Source: JANWHQ01 sp963775275
GTDB lineage: Bacteria > Pseudomonadota > Alphaproteobacteria > Caulobacterales > Caulobacteraceae
DNA: 64,000 nucleotides
Reading direction: 5' to 3'
Assembly (NCBI GenBank): GCA_963775275.1
Contig: CAVZII010000005.1
Coordinates: 3,720,001-3,784,000, forward strand
A program made the translations under genes and the position numbers. This document shows positions 38,757 to 47,634 of the stretch, in pieces. The notes beneath the pieces were generated by a model. The model was not told where the DNA came from and did no database searches. It worked only from the letters and a program-made list of their open reading frames with translations. Numbering within the stretch: position 1 is the stretch's first letter; every line of letters starts with the position of its first letter.

Positions 38757-39137
38757 GTCATGTCCCGATCGACTTGCCCCCCGATCGACTCGCCAAACCC
38801 GCTCGGGGTTGCCGGCGGCTCGACGCGAATACTACGCGCGCGACCGACGATGGTTCCCCGGCGCGGACGAATTAGGAGGCCAATTACCTGCGCTTGGCCA
38901 ATGTCAGGTCGCCTGGCCACGGGATGGGTCCCAGGACGTCATCAGCCTCGACGACAGCGGCGTCAGTAGATTCCGAACCTACCGCCGCCTAGACCGAAGA
39001 TCATACGATGCAAGCGCAGGGTCGGGTGGCGATCCTCATCGGGCGCTTTGAGTTCGACGAGCGTCCCGCGCTTACCGTTCTACTGGTTTGTCGGCGGCAG
39101 ATAAATCATTATAATTTGGACCTAAAGGATAGAGTAG
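38757..39137. other. Divergent intergenic region, no gene
   Basis: 381 nt between the divergent regulator and slipin genes. No credible small gene is seen on either strand. The last 50 nt before the slipin gene are much more A+T-rich than the surroundings and hold a promoter (39088-39115). Confidence 0.55.
39088..39115 (+). promoter_or_regulatory. Slipin promoter
   Basis: TTGTCG (39088-39093), 16-nt spacer, perfect TATAAT (39110-39115), within an A+T-rich patch 22 nt upstream of the start codon. Confidence 0.55.
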
Positions 39138-39968
39138 ATGCTTTCGCTATCGTTCATCGGCGGCCCGATCGCAATCGTGGTCGTGATCATAACCTTGTTC
39201 GCAAGCATCAAGATCCTGCGCCAATATCAGCGAGCGGTGGTCTTTACTTTGGGAAAGTTCCAGAGCGTCAGGGGCCCAGGTCTGGTCCTCATGGTCCCCT
39301 TCATCCAGGAAATGGTGCGGGTGGATCTGCGCATCCAGGTGATCGAGATTCCGACACAGGACGTGATCTCCCGCGACAACGTCTCGATGAAGGTCGACGC
39401 CGTGCTCTATTTCCGGGTCGTCGACCCGGAGCGGGCCATCATCCAGGTTCAGGACTACCTGCCCGCGACCAACATGCTCGCTCAGACGACCCTGCGTGCG
39501 GTCCTTGGGCAGCACGAGCTCGACGAGATGCTCTCGGAGCGCAAGAAGCTCAGCACCGACGTTCAGGCCATCCTCGACACCCAGACGGAGACATGGGGGA
39601 TCAAGGTCAGCAACGTGGAGATCCGGACCGTCGAGCTCACCGAGAACATGGTCCGCGCCATCGCCAAGCAGGCGGAGGCTGAGCGCGACCGTCGCGCCAA
39701 GATCATCCATGCCGAAGCCGAGTTCCAGGCCTCTCAGACACTGGTCGACGCCGCGACGATCCTGTCGAGCATCCCGGCCGCGATGCAGCTGCGCTACCTG
39801 CAAACCCTGACCGAGATCGGCGCCGAGCAGAACTCCACCATCATCTTCCCGATGCCGATCGACATCATCAAGCCGTTCCTCGATCTGCTCGACCAGGCTG
39901 GCAAGCCCACCTCCGCCAACGGCCGTGTCCGAATTGCGCCAGCGAAGGCCGTCCCGTTGAGCGCGTGA
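39138..39968 (+). CDS. Slipin (stomatin/SPFH, band 7) membrane protein
   Basis: A 276-residue protein with one N-terminal membrane segment (GGPIAIVVVIITLFASIKIL) followed by the SPFH domain (RAVVFTLGKFQSVRGPGLVLMVPFIQ, VRVDLRIQVIEIPTQDVISRDNVSMKVDAVLYFRVVD) and a coiled-coil region ending in AKQAEAERDRRAKIIHAEAEFQAS. Slipins scaffold membrane microdomains and often work with a NfeD-type partner, which is not adjacent here. It is the last gene before the right att-like repeat. Confidence 0.92.
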   Translation: MLSLSFIGGPIAIVVVIITLFASIKILRQYQRAVVFTLGKFQSVRGPGLVLMVPFIQEMVRVDLRIQVIEIPTQDVISRDNVSMKVDAVLYFRVVDPERAIIQVQDYLPATNMLAQTTLRAVLGQHELDEMLSERKKLSTDVQAILDTQTETWGIKVSNVEIRTVELTENMVRAIAKQAEAERDRRAKIIHAEAEFQASQTLVDAATILSSIPAAMQLRYLQTLTEIGAEQNSTIIFPMPIDIIKPFLDLLDQAGKPTSANGRVRIAPAKAVPLSA

Positions 39969-40138
39969 GCCGATAGCCGTTCCCTGCGCCCGGATGTGAC
40001 AGGCGACTGGTTGGCGGCTTCTTAAGCCACCCGTGGCTAGTCGGCGCAAGTCTGCCACAAGGACGCTCGCCGCGACCTGGTGATCGCCGAAGAAATCAAG
40101 ATCTTCAACCAATCCTCCACCGCCAGAACGTGGTGGAT

Positions 40139-40174
40139 TCAGGATCATAACCTGAAGGTCACAGGTTCAAATCC
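40139..40174 (+). repeat. Right att-like copy of the tRNA-fMet segment
   Basis: 35 of 36 nt identical to 29996-30031; the single difference is at the first base of the anticodon loop (A for C). Not a functional tRNA. Confidence 0.85.
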
Positions 40175-40264
40175 ACCCTTCGGGCCTTTTCCGGCACGGA
40201 GAGGTCGACCGGACCTTTTCGTGGCTTGCGCCACCGCCTGCGATGCCCCGCACCCAAGTTTCAA

Positions 40265-40295
40265 CGGCCCCGCCAGCGCGGGGCCGTTTTCGTTT
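40265..40295 (+). terminator. Terminator, duplicate of the rRNA-operon terminator
   Basis: CGGCCCCGC (40265-40273) pairs with GCGGGGCCG (40278-40286) and is followed by TTTTCGTTT. Only the four loop bases differ from the copy at 30054-30083. Confidence 0.88.
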
Positions 40296-40351
40296 GCGGA
40301 TTGCGCCGGTCCGGGCCAGCTTGGCCACAGCGAAACGGGCGGAAGAGGTCC

Positions 40352-41122
40352 ATGACGGGGAGGGTGATTGCGGGCGCTGCGCTGGCGGCGCTCGGGGCTT
40401 TGGCGGTCTGCACGGGCGGGGCCGGCGCCCAGCCCAAGACGATGACCGCCCTCTATGCGGACCCGGCGCATGCGGACCTGTCGGGCCTGTGGCAGCCCAT
40501 GGGCGACTTCCACTTCTCTCCGGAGGGCAAGCTGCCCAAGCTGAAGCCGCCGTACGATGCGCTCTACGCCAAGCGGATGAAGGCCTGGGACGCCGGCGCG
40601 CCGATCGACGACGTCAGCGCCGAGTGCCTGCCGCCCGGGATGCCGCACCTGCAGGTGCTGCCCTATCCATTCGAGCTGATGATGACGCCGGGGCGTGTCA
40701 CGCTCCTCTACGAATACGCCGGCGAGGTGCGGCGCGTCTTCACCGACGGGACCAAGGCGGACCCCGACGCCGACCGCAGCTACGTCGGGTTCTCGGTGGG
40801 GCGATGGGAAGGGAGCACGCTGGTCGTGCAGACGACCAACGTCCGCGAGGACACCCAGGACGACTACACCGGCCTGCCGCACAGCGACGCGCTGACGATC
40901 ACCGAGCGCTTCCGCCGGACGGCCCCGACGACCCTGGTCGACGAGATCACCCTCGACGATCCCAAGGCCTACGCCGAGCCCTTCACCGTCACGCGGACCT
41001 ACCGGCTGCAGCCCACTTGGACCATCGGCGAGTACGTCTGCGAAGAGAACAACCGCAACCGCCCCCGCGCCGACGGAGTCACCGCCTCCGGCGTTCCAGA
41101 GACCGGATCCGGAGCCCCATGA
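40352..41122 (+). CDS. Secreted protein of unknown function, paired with DUF6152 (copy 1)
   Basis: A 256-residue exported protein (signal peptide ending near GGAGAQP). Recognisable blocks are DLSGLWQP, ECLPPGMPHLQ, YPFELMMTPGRVTLLYEY, RRVFTDG, GRWEGSTLVVQTTN, TERFRRT and the C-terminal WTIGEYVCEENNRN. The same blocks occur in the 59975-60775 protein (IWEIPLGG, NCVPPGMPGIMGQPYPMQIM, GHWEGDTLVVDST, VERFRLTDPDT, WTISEYICEQNNRN). The function is unknown. Each copy is followed by a DUF6152 gene, so they form a conserved pair. The ATG at 40352 has GGAAGAGG upstream. Confidence 0.8.
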   Translation: MTGRVIAGAALAALGALAVCTGGAGAQPKTMTALYADPAHADLSGLWQPMGDFHFSPEGKLPKLKPPYDALYAKRMKAWDAGAPIDDVSAECLPPGMPHLQVLPYPFELMMTPGRVTLLYEYAGEVRRVFTDGTKADPDADRSYVGFSVGRWEGSTLVVQTTNVREDTQDDYTGLPHSDALTITERFRRTAPTTLVDEITLDDPKAYAEPFTVTRTYRLQPTWTIGEYVCEENNRNRPRADGVTASGVPETGSGAP

Positions 41123-41511
41123 GACGCTCGTCCCTCGCCGCCCTGATGGCCGCCTTCTGCCTGCTGGCGCCGGCCGGCGCCGCCCTGGCGCACCATTCCT
41201 TCGCCATGTTCGACCGCTCGCGGCCGACGACGGTCAGCGGGACCGTCAAGGAGTTCCAGTGGACCAATCCCCATGTCTGGATCCAGATCCTGGTGTCCGG
41301 CCCGGACGGCGAGGAGGAGTGGGGCGTTGAGTGCACCAGCACCAATTTCATGCGCCGCATGGGCTGGTCGAAGGAGAGCCTCAAGCCCGGGGACCGGATC
41401 ACCATCGTGATCTATCCGTTGAAGGACGGCTCCAAGGGCGGGCAGTTCGCCAGGCTGACCGCGCTGAACGGCAGCGCCAAGGAGCTTCCGGGCTACGGGG
41501 GAAGGCGATAG
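41119..41511 (+). CDS. DUF6152 family exported protein (copy 1)
   Basis: 130 residues with a signal peptide ending in ALAHHSFAMFD, where the HHSFAMFD motif is typical of the family. The body reads SGTVKEFQWTNPHVWIQILV and WGVECTSTNFMRRMGWSKESLKPGDRI. Its ATG overlaps the previous stop by four nt. It is probably periplasmic and OB-fold-like. It has a paralogue at 59484-59930. Confidence 0.88.
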   Translation: MRRSSLAALMAAFCLLAPAGAALAHHSFAMFDRSRPTTVSGTVKEFQWTNPHVWIQILVSGPDGEEEWGVECTSTNFMRRMGWSKESLKPGDRITIVIYPLKDGSKGGQFARLTALNGSAKELPGYGGRR

Positions 41512-41538
41512 CTCGGGTCTCCTTTGACGGCCGCCCCG

Positions 41539-42541
41539 TCAGGCGTGGCGCGCGATGAACCGCCTGACCTCCTCGTCGATCTCGCGGTTCTCTGGCGCAT
41601 CGCCGAACCCGAATCCGCCGTGCGGCATCGCTTCCCAGACGTGGAGCTCGGCCTCGACGCCGGCGCGGCGCAGCTTGCGGTGCATCAGCACGGAATTGGA
41701 CAGGAAGAGGTCGCGCGTGCCCGACTGGATGAAGGTCGGCGGGAAATCCGCCGACGTCGCCGAACAGGGGCGAGACATAGGGATCGGTGAGGTCGTGGCC
41801 CGCCGCATAGACGGCGTTGCACTCCGCCAGGCCGCCCTTGAGCTGGACGTCCAGCAGAGCGTTGGTGCGGAAGGTGTCGCCGGCCTCGGTCAGGTCGACC
41901 TCGGGGGTCAGCAGGATCAGGGCCGCCGGAAGAGGCAGGCCGCGGTCGCGGATCATCAGGGTCGTGGCGGCCGCGAGATTGCCGCCGGCCGAACTGCCGC
42001 CGATCACCACATGCGCCGGGTCATGGTGGGCGATCACGGCCTCGTAGACCGCAAGGCAGTCCTCGGGGGCGGCGGGGAAGGGGTGGTCCGGCGGCATCCG
42101 GTAGTCGACGGAGACCGTCGTCACGCCGAGGCGGTCGGCGGTCAGGGCGCCGAAGGCCCTGGCGAAGGCGCCGCCGCCGAACACCAGCGCGCCGCCGTGG
42201 AGATAGACGTAGATCCGCCGGCGCGCCGCCTCGTCGAGGCCGTCAGGGGTCGCCACATGGCAGGTCACGCCGGCGATCTCGCGGGTTTCCAGGGCGGATC
42301 GCACACCGGCCAGCAGGTCGGCGGCCATCGGCCCCCACATGGCATCGCTGGCCGCCACCGCCTGGCGCCAGGCTTCGAGGTCGTCCGGGGGCGGCCGGCT
42401 CGCGGCCGGCGTCGCCGCGCCTGCAGACAGCGCCGCCCGCGCCTCGGCGCTGATGGCGCCCGGCGGGTAGATGTCCCGCGCCGGGAGGCTGACGGGGGTC
42501 AGGGGCGATGAGGTCGTGGCGTCGACTGGCATGACGCGCAT
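41539..42541 (-). pseudogene. Alpha/beta hydrolase-3 (HSL-type esterase) with one frameshift
   Basis: The reading frame gives an intact HSL-family esterase N-terminal part with HGGALVFGGG (oxyanion) and GGSSAGGN (nucleophile elbow). Just after DPYVSPLFGDVGGF it loses homology, while the +1 frame continues as PPTFIQSGTRDLFLSNSV...HGGFGFGD to the stop at 41539. A single extra base in the A-run at 41744-41746 (plus strand) explains it. The catalytic Asp and His (RDLF, HGGF) are in the second part, so the product would be inactive unless frameshifted, or it is a sequencing error. The start is uncertain (ATG at 42541 or 42532). Confidence 0.8.
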
Positions 42542-42656
42542 CTGAGCGCCCGCGCAGCTCCGCCGCAAGCATCCTCAGGCCCTGCCATGCGCTTCGGCTT
42601 GGCCTCCACCTCGGCCGGCCGCATAATCGGATCGGGTTTGAAGGCGGGAGGCTCTG

Positions 42657-43124
42657 GTGGTCGCCATCTTCGTCAACGGCAAGCGACGCGTGCTGGATGT
42701 GGAGCCGGACGCGCCGCTGCTCTGGGTGCTGCGGGACGAGCTCGGCCTGACCGGGACCAAGTTCGGCTGCGGCATCGGCCAGTGCGGCGCCTGCACGGTC
42801 CACATCGACGGGGTGGCGGCGCGCAGCTGCTCGGTCCCCATCGCCGCGGCGGACGGGCGCAAGATCACCACCATCGAGGGGCTGGAGCCGGCGATCGGCC
42901 GGCCGGTCCAGGCGGCGTGGGCCGCCGAGGACGTCCCCCAGTGCGGCTACTGCCAGTCCGGCCAGATCATGGCCGCGGCCGCCTTCCTGAAGAGCAATCC
43001 CACGCCGACCGATCAGGACATCGACGACCAGATCACCAACCTCTGCCGGTGCGGGACCTATCCGCGCATCCGCAAGGCGATCCACCGCGCCGCCGCGGCC
43101 CTGGCCGCAGGAGCCAAGGCGTGA
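42657..43124 (+). CDS. Molybdenum hydroxylase small [2Fe-2S] subunit (IorA-like)
   Basis: A 155-residue protein with the two [2Fe-2S] sites of the xanthine dehydrogenase family: CGIGQCGACTVHIDG (plant-type) and CGYCQSGQIM...CRCGTYPRI (helical). GTG start with GGGAGG seven nt upstream. Its stop overlaps the GTG of the next gene by four nt. It passes electrons from the molybdenum subunit; no FAD subunit is encoded, as in isoquinoline 1-oxidoreductase (Ior) enzymes that use a cytochrome instead. Confidence 0.92.
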   Translation: MVAIFVNGKRRVLDVEPDAPLLWVLRDELGLTGTKFGCGIGQCGACTVHIDGVAARSCSVPIAAADGRKITTIEGLEPAIGRPVQAAWAAEDVPQCGYCQSGQIMAAAAFLKSNPTPTDQDIDDQITNLCRCGTYPRIRKAIHRAAAALAAGAKA

Positions 43125-45322
43125 GCGCCCCGCGCGGCGCTCCGGCCCGAGGCGGCCCAAGCCGCCGGACGGTCATCGCGGCCACGCTCTCCGCTGGGGG
43201 CGGGCTTGCGATCGGCTTCGGCGCGCCGGGCGCCGCACGCGCCCAGCCGGCGGATCCGTTCTCCGATCTGCAGGCCTCCGAGACGAGCCCCCCCGACGAG
43301 GTGAACGCCTGGCTGGTGATCGAGCCGGACAACTCGGTGATCGTGCGCCTGGTGCATACCGAGATGGGGCAGGGGACGGCCACGGCGCTGGCCATGCTGG
43401 CCGCCGAGGAGCTGGCCTGCGACTGGACGAATGTGCGCCTGGAGTATGCCTCGGCCAACCGGAACCTGAAGCAGCACAACATCTATGGCGGACAAAGGAC
43501 CGTCGGCAGCCAGGGGGTGCGCTCGTCGGTGGCGATGATGCAGCAGGCCGGCGCGAGCGCGCGGGCCCGGTTGACAGCCGCGGCGGCGAAACGCTGGAGC
43601 GTGGACGCGGCGAGCTGTACGGCGGCCGGCGGACGCGTGACCCACGCCGTCAGCGGACGTTCGCTGGCGTTCGGCGCGCTGGCGGCCGAGGCGGCGACGA
43701 TCACGCTCGCAAAGGAGCCGGCGATCAAGACGCCCGACCAGTTCACCCTGGTCGGCAAGTGGACTCCCCGGCTCGACACGCCGCCAAAGCTGAACGGCGA
43801 GGCCCAGTTCGGGATCGACGTGAAGGTTCCCGGCATGGTCTACGCCGCGGTCGTCTCCTGCCCCGAGTTCGGCGCCAAGCTCGCAAGCGTGGACGAGGCG
43901 CCGGTCAAGGGGATGCGGGGCGTCATCGCGGTCGTGAAGCTGGCCGACGCCGTGGCTGTCGTGGCGGACCGGTACTGGCGGGCCAAGGCGGCGCTGGCCA
44001 AGCTCGAGCCGGTCTGGGCGCCGGGCGCCAACGCCCACGTGGACTCCGCCCAGCTGGCCCAGACCTATCGCGAGGCCCTGGACGGGCCGACGGTCAGCGC
44101 CCGCAAGGCCGGCGACGTCGAGGCCGCCCTCGGCGCGTCCGGCGCGACGCTGGTGGAGGCGCTCTACGAGGTCCCCTACCTCGCCCACGCGCCGATGGAG
44201 CCGCTGAACGCGACGGTGAAGCTGCAGCCGGACCGCGTCGACGTGTGGATCTCCACCCAGTCGCCGATCGACGTGCTCCAGATGGCGGCGCGCGAGAGCG
44301 GCGTCGATCCGGCCAATGTCTATGTGCACAACCAGTATGTCGGCGGCGGCTTCGGCCGGCGCAGCATGCACGACGAGCTGGTCCACGCGATCGCCGTGGC
44401 CAAGGTCGTCAACCGGCCGGTCAAGTTGATCTGGAGCCGCGAGCAGGACATCCGCCGCGACCGCTACCGGCCGCAGGCGGCGGTGAGGTTCAAGGCCTCG
44501 ATCGAAGAGGGCCGGGCGACGGCGCTGGATACGAAGGTCGCGGTCGGCTCGCTCCTGGCGTCGCTCACGGGCCGGCCCTTTCCTGGCGGCGGCGTGGAGC
44601 CGATGGCGGTCGAGGTGCTGGCGACGCACGCCTACAAGGTTCCGAACCTGTCGGTCGGCGCCGCGATCAAGAACATGCATGTGCCGGTTTCCTTCTGGCG
44701 CAGCGTCGGCGCCTCGCAGAACACCTTCTTCCTGGAGTGCTTCATCGACGAGATGGCCCACGCGGCGGGCCAGGATCCCTACCAGTTCCGCCGCGCCATG
44801 CTGGACCGCCCCGACTATCTCGGCGTGCTCGACATGATGGCGGAGAAGGGGAACTGGGGCGCGCCGCTTCCGGCCGGAAAGGGCCGCGGCATGGCCATCG
44901 TGGAGACCTATGCGACCATCACCGGCCAGGTGGCCGAGGTCTCCGTCGGCAAGGACGGCCAGGTGAGCGTCGAGCGCGTGGTGGCCGTGGTCGACTGCTA
45001 TCACGCGGCCAATCCCAACACGATCGCCCAGCAGATCGAGGGCGGGATCGTCTTCGGCCTGACCGCCGCGCTCTACGGCGAGATCAACATCAAGGACGGC
45101 GGGCCCGTCGAGGGCAACTTCGACACCTATCCGCTGCTCAGGATGGCCGAGACCCCGAAGATCGAGACCTACCTTCGCCAGTCCGGCGGCAGCCACTGGG
45201 GCGGGATCGGCGAGCCCTCGGTGGCGCCGGTCGCGCCGGCGGTGTGCAACGCCATCTTCGCCGCCACCGGAAAGCGGGTGCGCAAGCTGCCGCTGAAGAC
45301 CATCGACCTCAGGACCGCGTGA
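43121..45322 (+). CDS. Molybdopterin-dependent hydroxylase large subunit (IorB-like), Tat-exported
   Basis: A 733-residue molybdenum-cofactor subunit of the xanthine dehydrogenase/aldehyde oxidase family. The N-terminus has a twin-arginine signal (PSRRTVIAATLSAGG). Later blocks include HTEMGQGTATALAM, EALYEVPYLAHAPMEPLNA and the molybdopterin-site FGRRSMHDELVHAIAV. The C-terminal catalytic Glu region is GGIGEPSVAP. It presumably oxidises an N-heterocycle or aldehyde in the periplasm. The GTG start (43121) is coupled to the small subunit; the frame is open further upstream but only as overlap with iorA. Confidence 0.9.
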   Translation: MSAPRGAPARGGPSRRTVIAATLSAGGGLAIGFGAPGAARAQPADPFSDLQASETSPPDEVNAWLVIEPDNSVIVRLVHTEMGQGTATALAMLAAEELACDWTNVRLEYASANRNLKQHNIYGGQRTVGSQGVRSSVAMMQQAGASARARLTAAAAKRWSVDAASCTAAGGRVTHAVSGRSLAFGALAAEAATITLAKEPAIKTPDQFTLVGKWTPRLDTPPKLNGEAQFGIDVKVPGMVYAAVVSCPEFGAKLASVDEAPVKGMRGVIAVVKLADAVAVVADRYWRAKAALAKLEPVWAPGANAHVDSAQLAQTYREALDGPTVSARKAGDVEAALGASGATLVEALYEVPYLAHAPMEPLNATVKLQPDRVDVWISTQSPIDVLQMAARESGVDPANVYVHNQYVGGGFGRRSMHDELVHAIAVAKVVNRPVKLIWSREQDIRRDRYRPQAAVRFKASIEEGRATALDTKVAVGSLLASLTGRPFPGGGVEPMAVEVLATHAYKVPNLSVGAAIKNMHVPVSFWRSVGASQNTFFLECFIDEMAHAAGQDPYQFRRAMLDRPDYLGVLDMMAEKGNWGAPLPAGKGRGMAIVETYATITGQVAEVSVGKDGQVSVERVVAVVDCYHAANPNTIAQQIEGGIVFGLTAALYGEINIKDGGPVEGNFDTYPLLRMAETPKIETYLRQSGGSHWGGIGEPSVAPVAPAVCNAIFAATGKRVRKLPLKTIDLRTA

Positions 45323-45359
45323 GGCGCGCCGGTCGCGACAGGCCCGGACGTCAGCGCAA

Positions 45360-46925
45360 ATGACCTTGGATCAACAGACCGGCGACGGCCGGGAGGACGG
45401 TCCGCCGCGACCGCGGGGACGAGGGGCGGCGCTCGGCCGCTACGGGGCGGCGGCCGGTCTCGTGGGGGCCGCGAATGTCGTCGCCTACGTCGCGGGCCCG
45501 GACCCTGGGCCCGGCAACCTCGCCATGATCTTCCTGCTGGGCGTGCTGGCCGCCGGCGCCGCGTTCGGCATCGGCCCGGCGATCCTCGCGGCCCTGGCGG
45601 CGGGGGTCACCTACAACTTCTTCTTCCTGGATCCGCGGTTCACGTTCCTGATCGCGCATCCGTCGGACGTCTTCACCTACCTCGTGTTCTTCGCCGTCGC
45701 GCTGGCGACCGGCTGGCTGTCGGGACGCGTGCGCGACCAGGCGCGCCGCGCCGCGCGGCGAGCCGAGACGGTCACGGCGTTGCTGCAGGCGAGCCGAGCG
45801 CTCTCGGCGGCCTCGGGCGCGGACGAGGCGGCGCGGGCCCTGGCCTCACAGATCAGCGCGGCGACGGGCGGCGCCGCCATGGTGCTTCTGGGCGCCGACG
45901 CCGGGGAGCTGCGCCTGGCGGGCCCGCCGCGCGGCGTTCGCATCCTGTCGCCCGCCAGCGCCGCGGCCGCAAGAGCGGCCTGGGAGACCGGCAGGGCGCC
46001 CGAACCCGAGGCCGGCGGGCCGGAGATCGGCTGGGACTTCCAGCCCCTGGAGGGCCTGCATCGCCGCGTGGGCGTGGTCGGGCTGCGCCGGCCGCGGGCC
46101 GCGTGGGGGACGGACAAGGAGGAGCTGCTCGGGGCGCTGCTGAGCCAGGGCGCGGTGGCGATCGAACGGGCCGAGCTGGCCTCGACGGCGGCGGAGAACC
46201 AGGCGTTGCGCGACGCGGACAAGCTGCGCTCGGCGCTCCTGAGCTCGATCAGCCACGACTTCAGGACGCCGCTGTCGACGGTGCTGGGCTCGGCGACGAC
46301 GCTGCTCGACTACGAGAAGGAGCTGAAGCCGGCGGTCCGGCGCGACCTGCTCAAGAGCATCCGCGAGGACGCCGAACGGCTGAACCGTTACGTGGGCACG
46401 TTGCTCGACATGGCGCGGCTGGAAGGCGGGGCGCTCAAGCCCAAGCAGGACTGGGTGGACGTGCGCGAGGTGGCGGGATCGGCCGTCGAGCAGGTCCGTG
46501 ACCGGCTTGGACGGCGCAAGGTGATCCGGGAGTTCGCCCGCCCGCTGTCGATGGTGAGGGCGGACGCGACGCTGCTGGAGCAGGCGCTGCTCAACCTGCT
46601 CGACAACGCCGTCTCGCACACGCCGGACGGCTCGGACATAGAGATCGCAGCCTTCGAGGACCCAAAGAACGTGCTGATCTCGGTCGAGGACCAGGGGCCG
46701 GGCGTGCCGCAAGAGGCGCGGGCGAACGTCTTCGACCGGTTCCGGCGGGCCAAGGCGGTCGCCGACCGGACCGGGGGGCTGGGACTTGGCCTGTCGATCA
46801 CCAAGGGGTTCGTCGAGGCGATGGGCGGGCGCGTGGCGGTGGTCAGCCCCGTGGCCGACGGCCGCGGCGCGCGGTTCCTGATGTCCTTCCCCAAGGCCAG
46901 CGAGACCCCGAGGGGGTTGCTGTGA
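45360..46925 (+). CDS. KdpD-like sensor histidine kinase lacking the N-terminal KdpD/Usp domains
   Basis: A 521-residue membrane kinase. Residues 25-120 carry four hydrophobic segments of the DUF4118 (KdpD) transmembrane domain (NFFFLDPRFTFLIAHPSDVFTYLVFF). A GAF-like region follows, then the phospho-acceptor SISHDFRTPLS near residue 295 and HATPase_c boxes (NLLDNAVSHTPDG, GLGLGLSI). The ~370-residue cytoplasmic sensor found in standard KdpD is absent. It overlaps the KdpE-like gene by four nt. There is no kdpFABC here; the neighbouring potassium gene is kup. Confidence 0.88.
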   Translation: MTLDQQTGDGREDGPPRPRGRGAALGRYGAAAGLVGAANVVAYVAGPDPGPGNLAMIFLLGVLAAGAAFGIGPAILAALAAGVTYNFFFLDPRFTFLIAHPSDVFTYLVFFAVALATGWLSGRVRDQARRAARRAETVTALLQASRALSAASGADEAARALASQISAATGGAAMVLLGADAGELRLAGPPRGVRILSPASAAAARAAWETGRAPEPEAGGPEIGWDFQPLEGLHRRVGVVGLRRPRAAWGTDKEELLGALLSQGAVAIERAELASTAAENQALRDADKLRSALLSSISHDFRTPLSTVLGSATTLLDYEKELKPAVRRDLLKSIREDAERLNRYVGTLLDMARLEGGALKPKQDWVDVREVAGSAVEQVRDRLGRRKVIREFARPLSMVRADATLLEQALLNLLDNAVSHTPDGSDIEIAAFEDPKNVLISVEDQGPGVPQEARANVFDRFRRAKAVADRTGGLGLGLSITKGFVEAMGGRVAVVSPVADGRGARFLMSFPKASETPRGLL

Positions 46926-47614
46926 GCCTCTATCGCCCCCGCGTCCTGGTGGTCGACGACGAGCCCCAGATCCATCAATTCCTCGCGCCCGCGCTTTCCG
47001 CGGCGGGCTATGAGGCGCTGAGGGCCGAAACGGCGGAGGCGGGGCTTCGCGCCATCGCCCAGCGGGCGCCGGACGCGGTCATCCTGGACCTCGGCCTGCC
47101 CGACATGGACGGCAAGACGGCGCTGCAGAAGCTGCGGGCCTTCTACCATGGTCCGGTGCTGATCCTGTCGGCGCGCGACCGGGAGTCCGAGAAGATCGAG
47201 GCGCTGGACCTGGGCGCGGACGACTATGTGGAGAAGCCGTTCGGGGTGGGCGAGCTGCTCGCCCGGCTCAGGGTGGCGCTGCGACGGGGCCCGGGCGGGG
47301 AGGAGATCGTCGGCAAGGTGCGGGCCGGAGAGCTCGAGATCGACATCGCGAACCGGAGCGTGCGCCGCTCGGGCGAGCCGGTGAAGCTGTCGCCCAAGGA
47401 GTTCGAGCTCCTGGGCCGGCTGGTGGAGGCGGGCGGCAAGATCCTGACGCATCGCCAGATCCTGACCGCGGTCTGGGGACCGGCCCACGTGGAGGACACC
47501 CAGTACCTTCGGGTGTTCGTCGGACAGCTGCGGCAGAAGCTGGAGGCCGATCCATCGGCCCCCCGCCACATCGTGACCGAGACTGGGGTGGGCTACCGGT
47601 TCCTGGCCGACTGA
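46922..47614 (+). CDS. KdpE-like OmpR-family response regulator
   Basis: A 230-residue regulator with an intact receiver (VLVVDDEP; phosphoacceptor in VILDLGLPDMDG; KPFGVGEL) and a winged-helix DNA-binding domain with KLSPKEFELLGRLVEAGG and YLRVFVGQLRQKLE. The GTG start overlaps the kinase stop. It is convergent with kup. Confidence 0.93.
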   Translation: MSLYRPRVLVVDDEPQIHQFLAPALSAAGYEALRAETAEAGLRAIAQRAPDAVILDLGLPDMDGKTALQKLRAFYHGPVLILSARDRESEKIEALDLGADDYVEKPFGVGELLARLRVALRRGPGGEEIVGKVRAGELEIDIANRSVRRSGEPVKLSPKEFELLGRLVEAGGKILTHRQILTAVWGPAHVEDTQYLRVFVGQLRQKLEADPSAPRHIVTETGVGYRFLAD

Positions 47615-47634
47615 CTGAGCGGCCAGCGCCCGGA

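Larger units (their letters stand above)
39969..40351 (+). other. Right end of the island: no gene, tRNA-fMet remnant and duplicated terminator
   Basis: 383 nt without a protein gene. It contains the 36-nt tRNA-fMet repeat (40139-40174), CCCCGCACCCAA (40246-40257) and a terminator (40265-40295). The 40175-40245 stretch between them has no counterpart at the left end. The remnant still folds an anticodon arm TCAGG-ATCATAA-CCTGA, closed by GGTGGAT/ATCCACC, but lacks the D arm and acceptor of a real tRNA. Confidence 0.65.

Noticed and set aside
40139..40174. Possible second tRNA-Met gene
   Set aside because: Only an anticodon-T-arm segment is present; no D arm or matching acceptor stem, so it is treated as an integration remnant.
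45360..46925. Truncated pseudogene of a full-length KdpD
   Set aside because: The frame has its own ATG, intact kinase boxes and overlaps the response-regulator start; short KdpD-like kinases of this form exist, so it is taken as functional.
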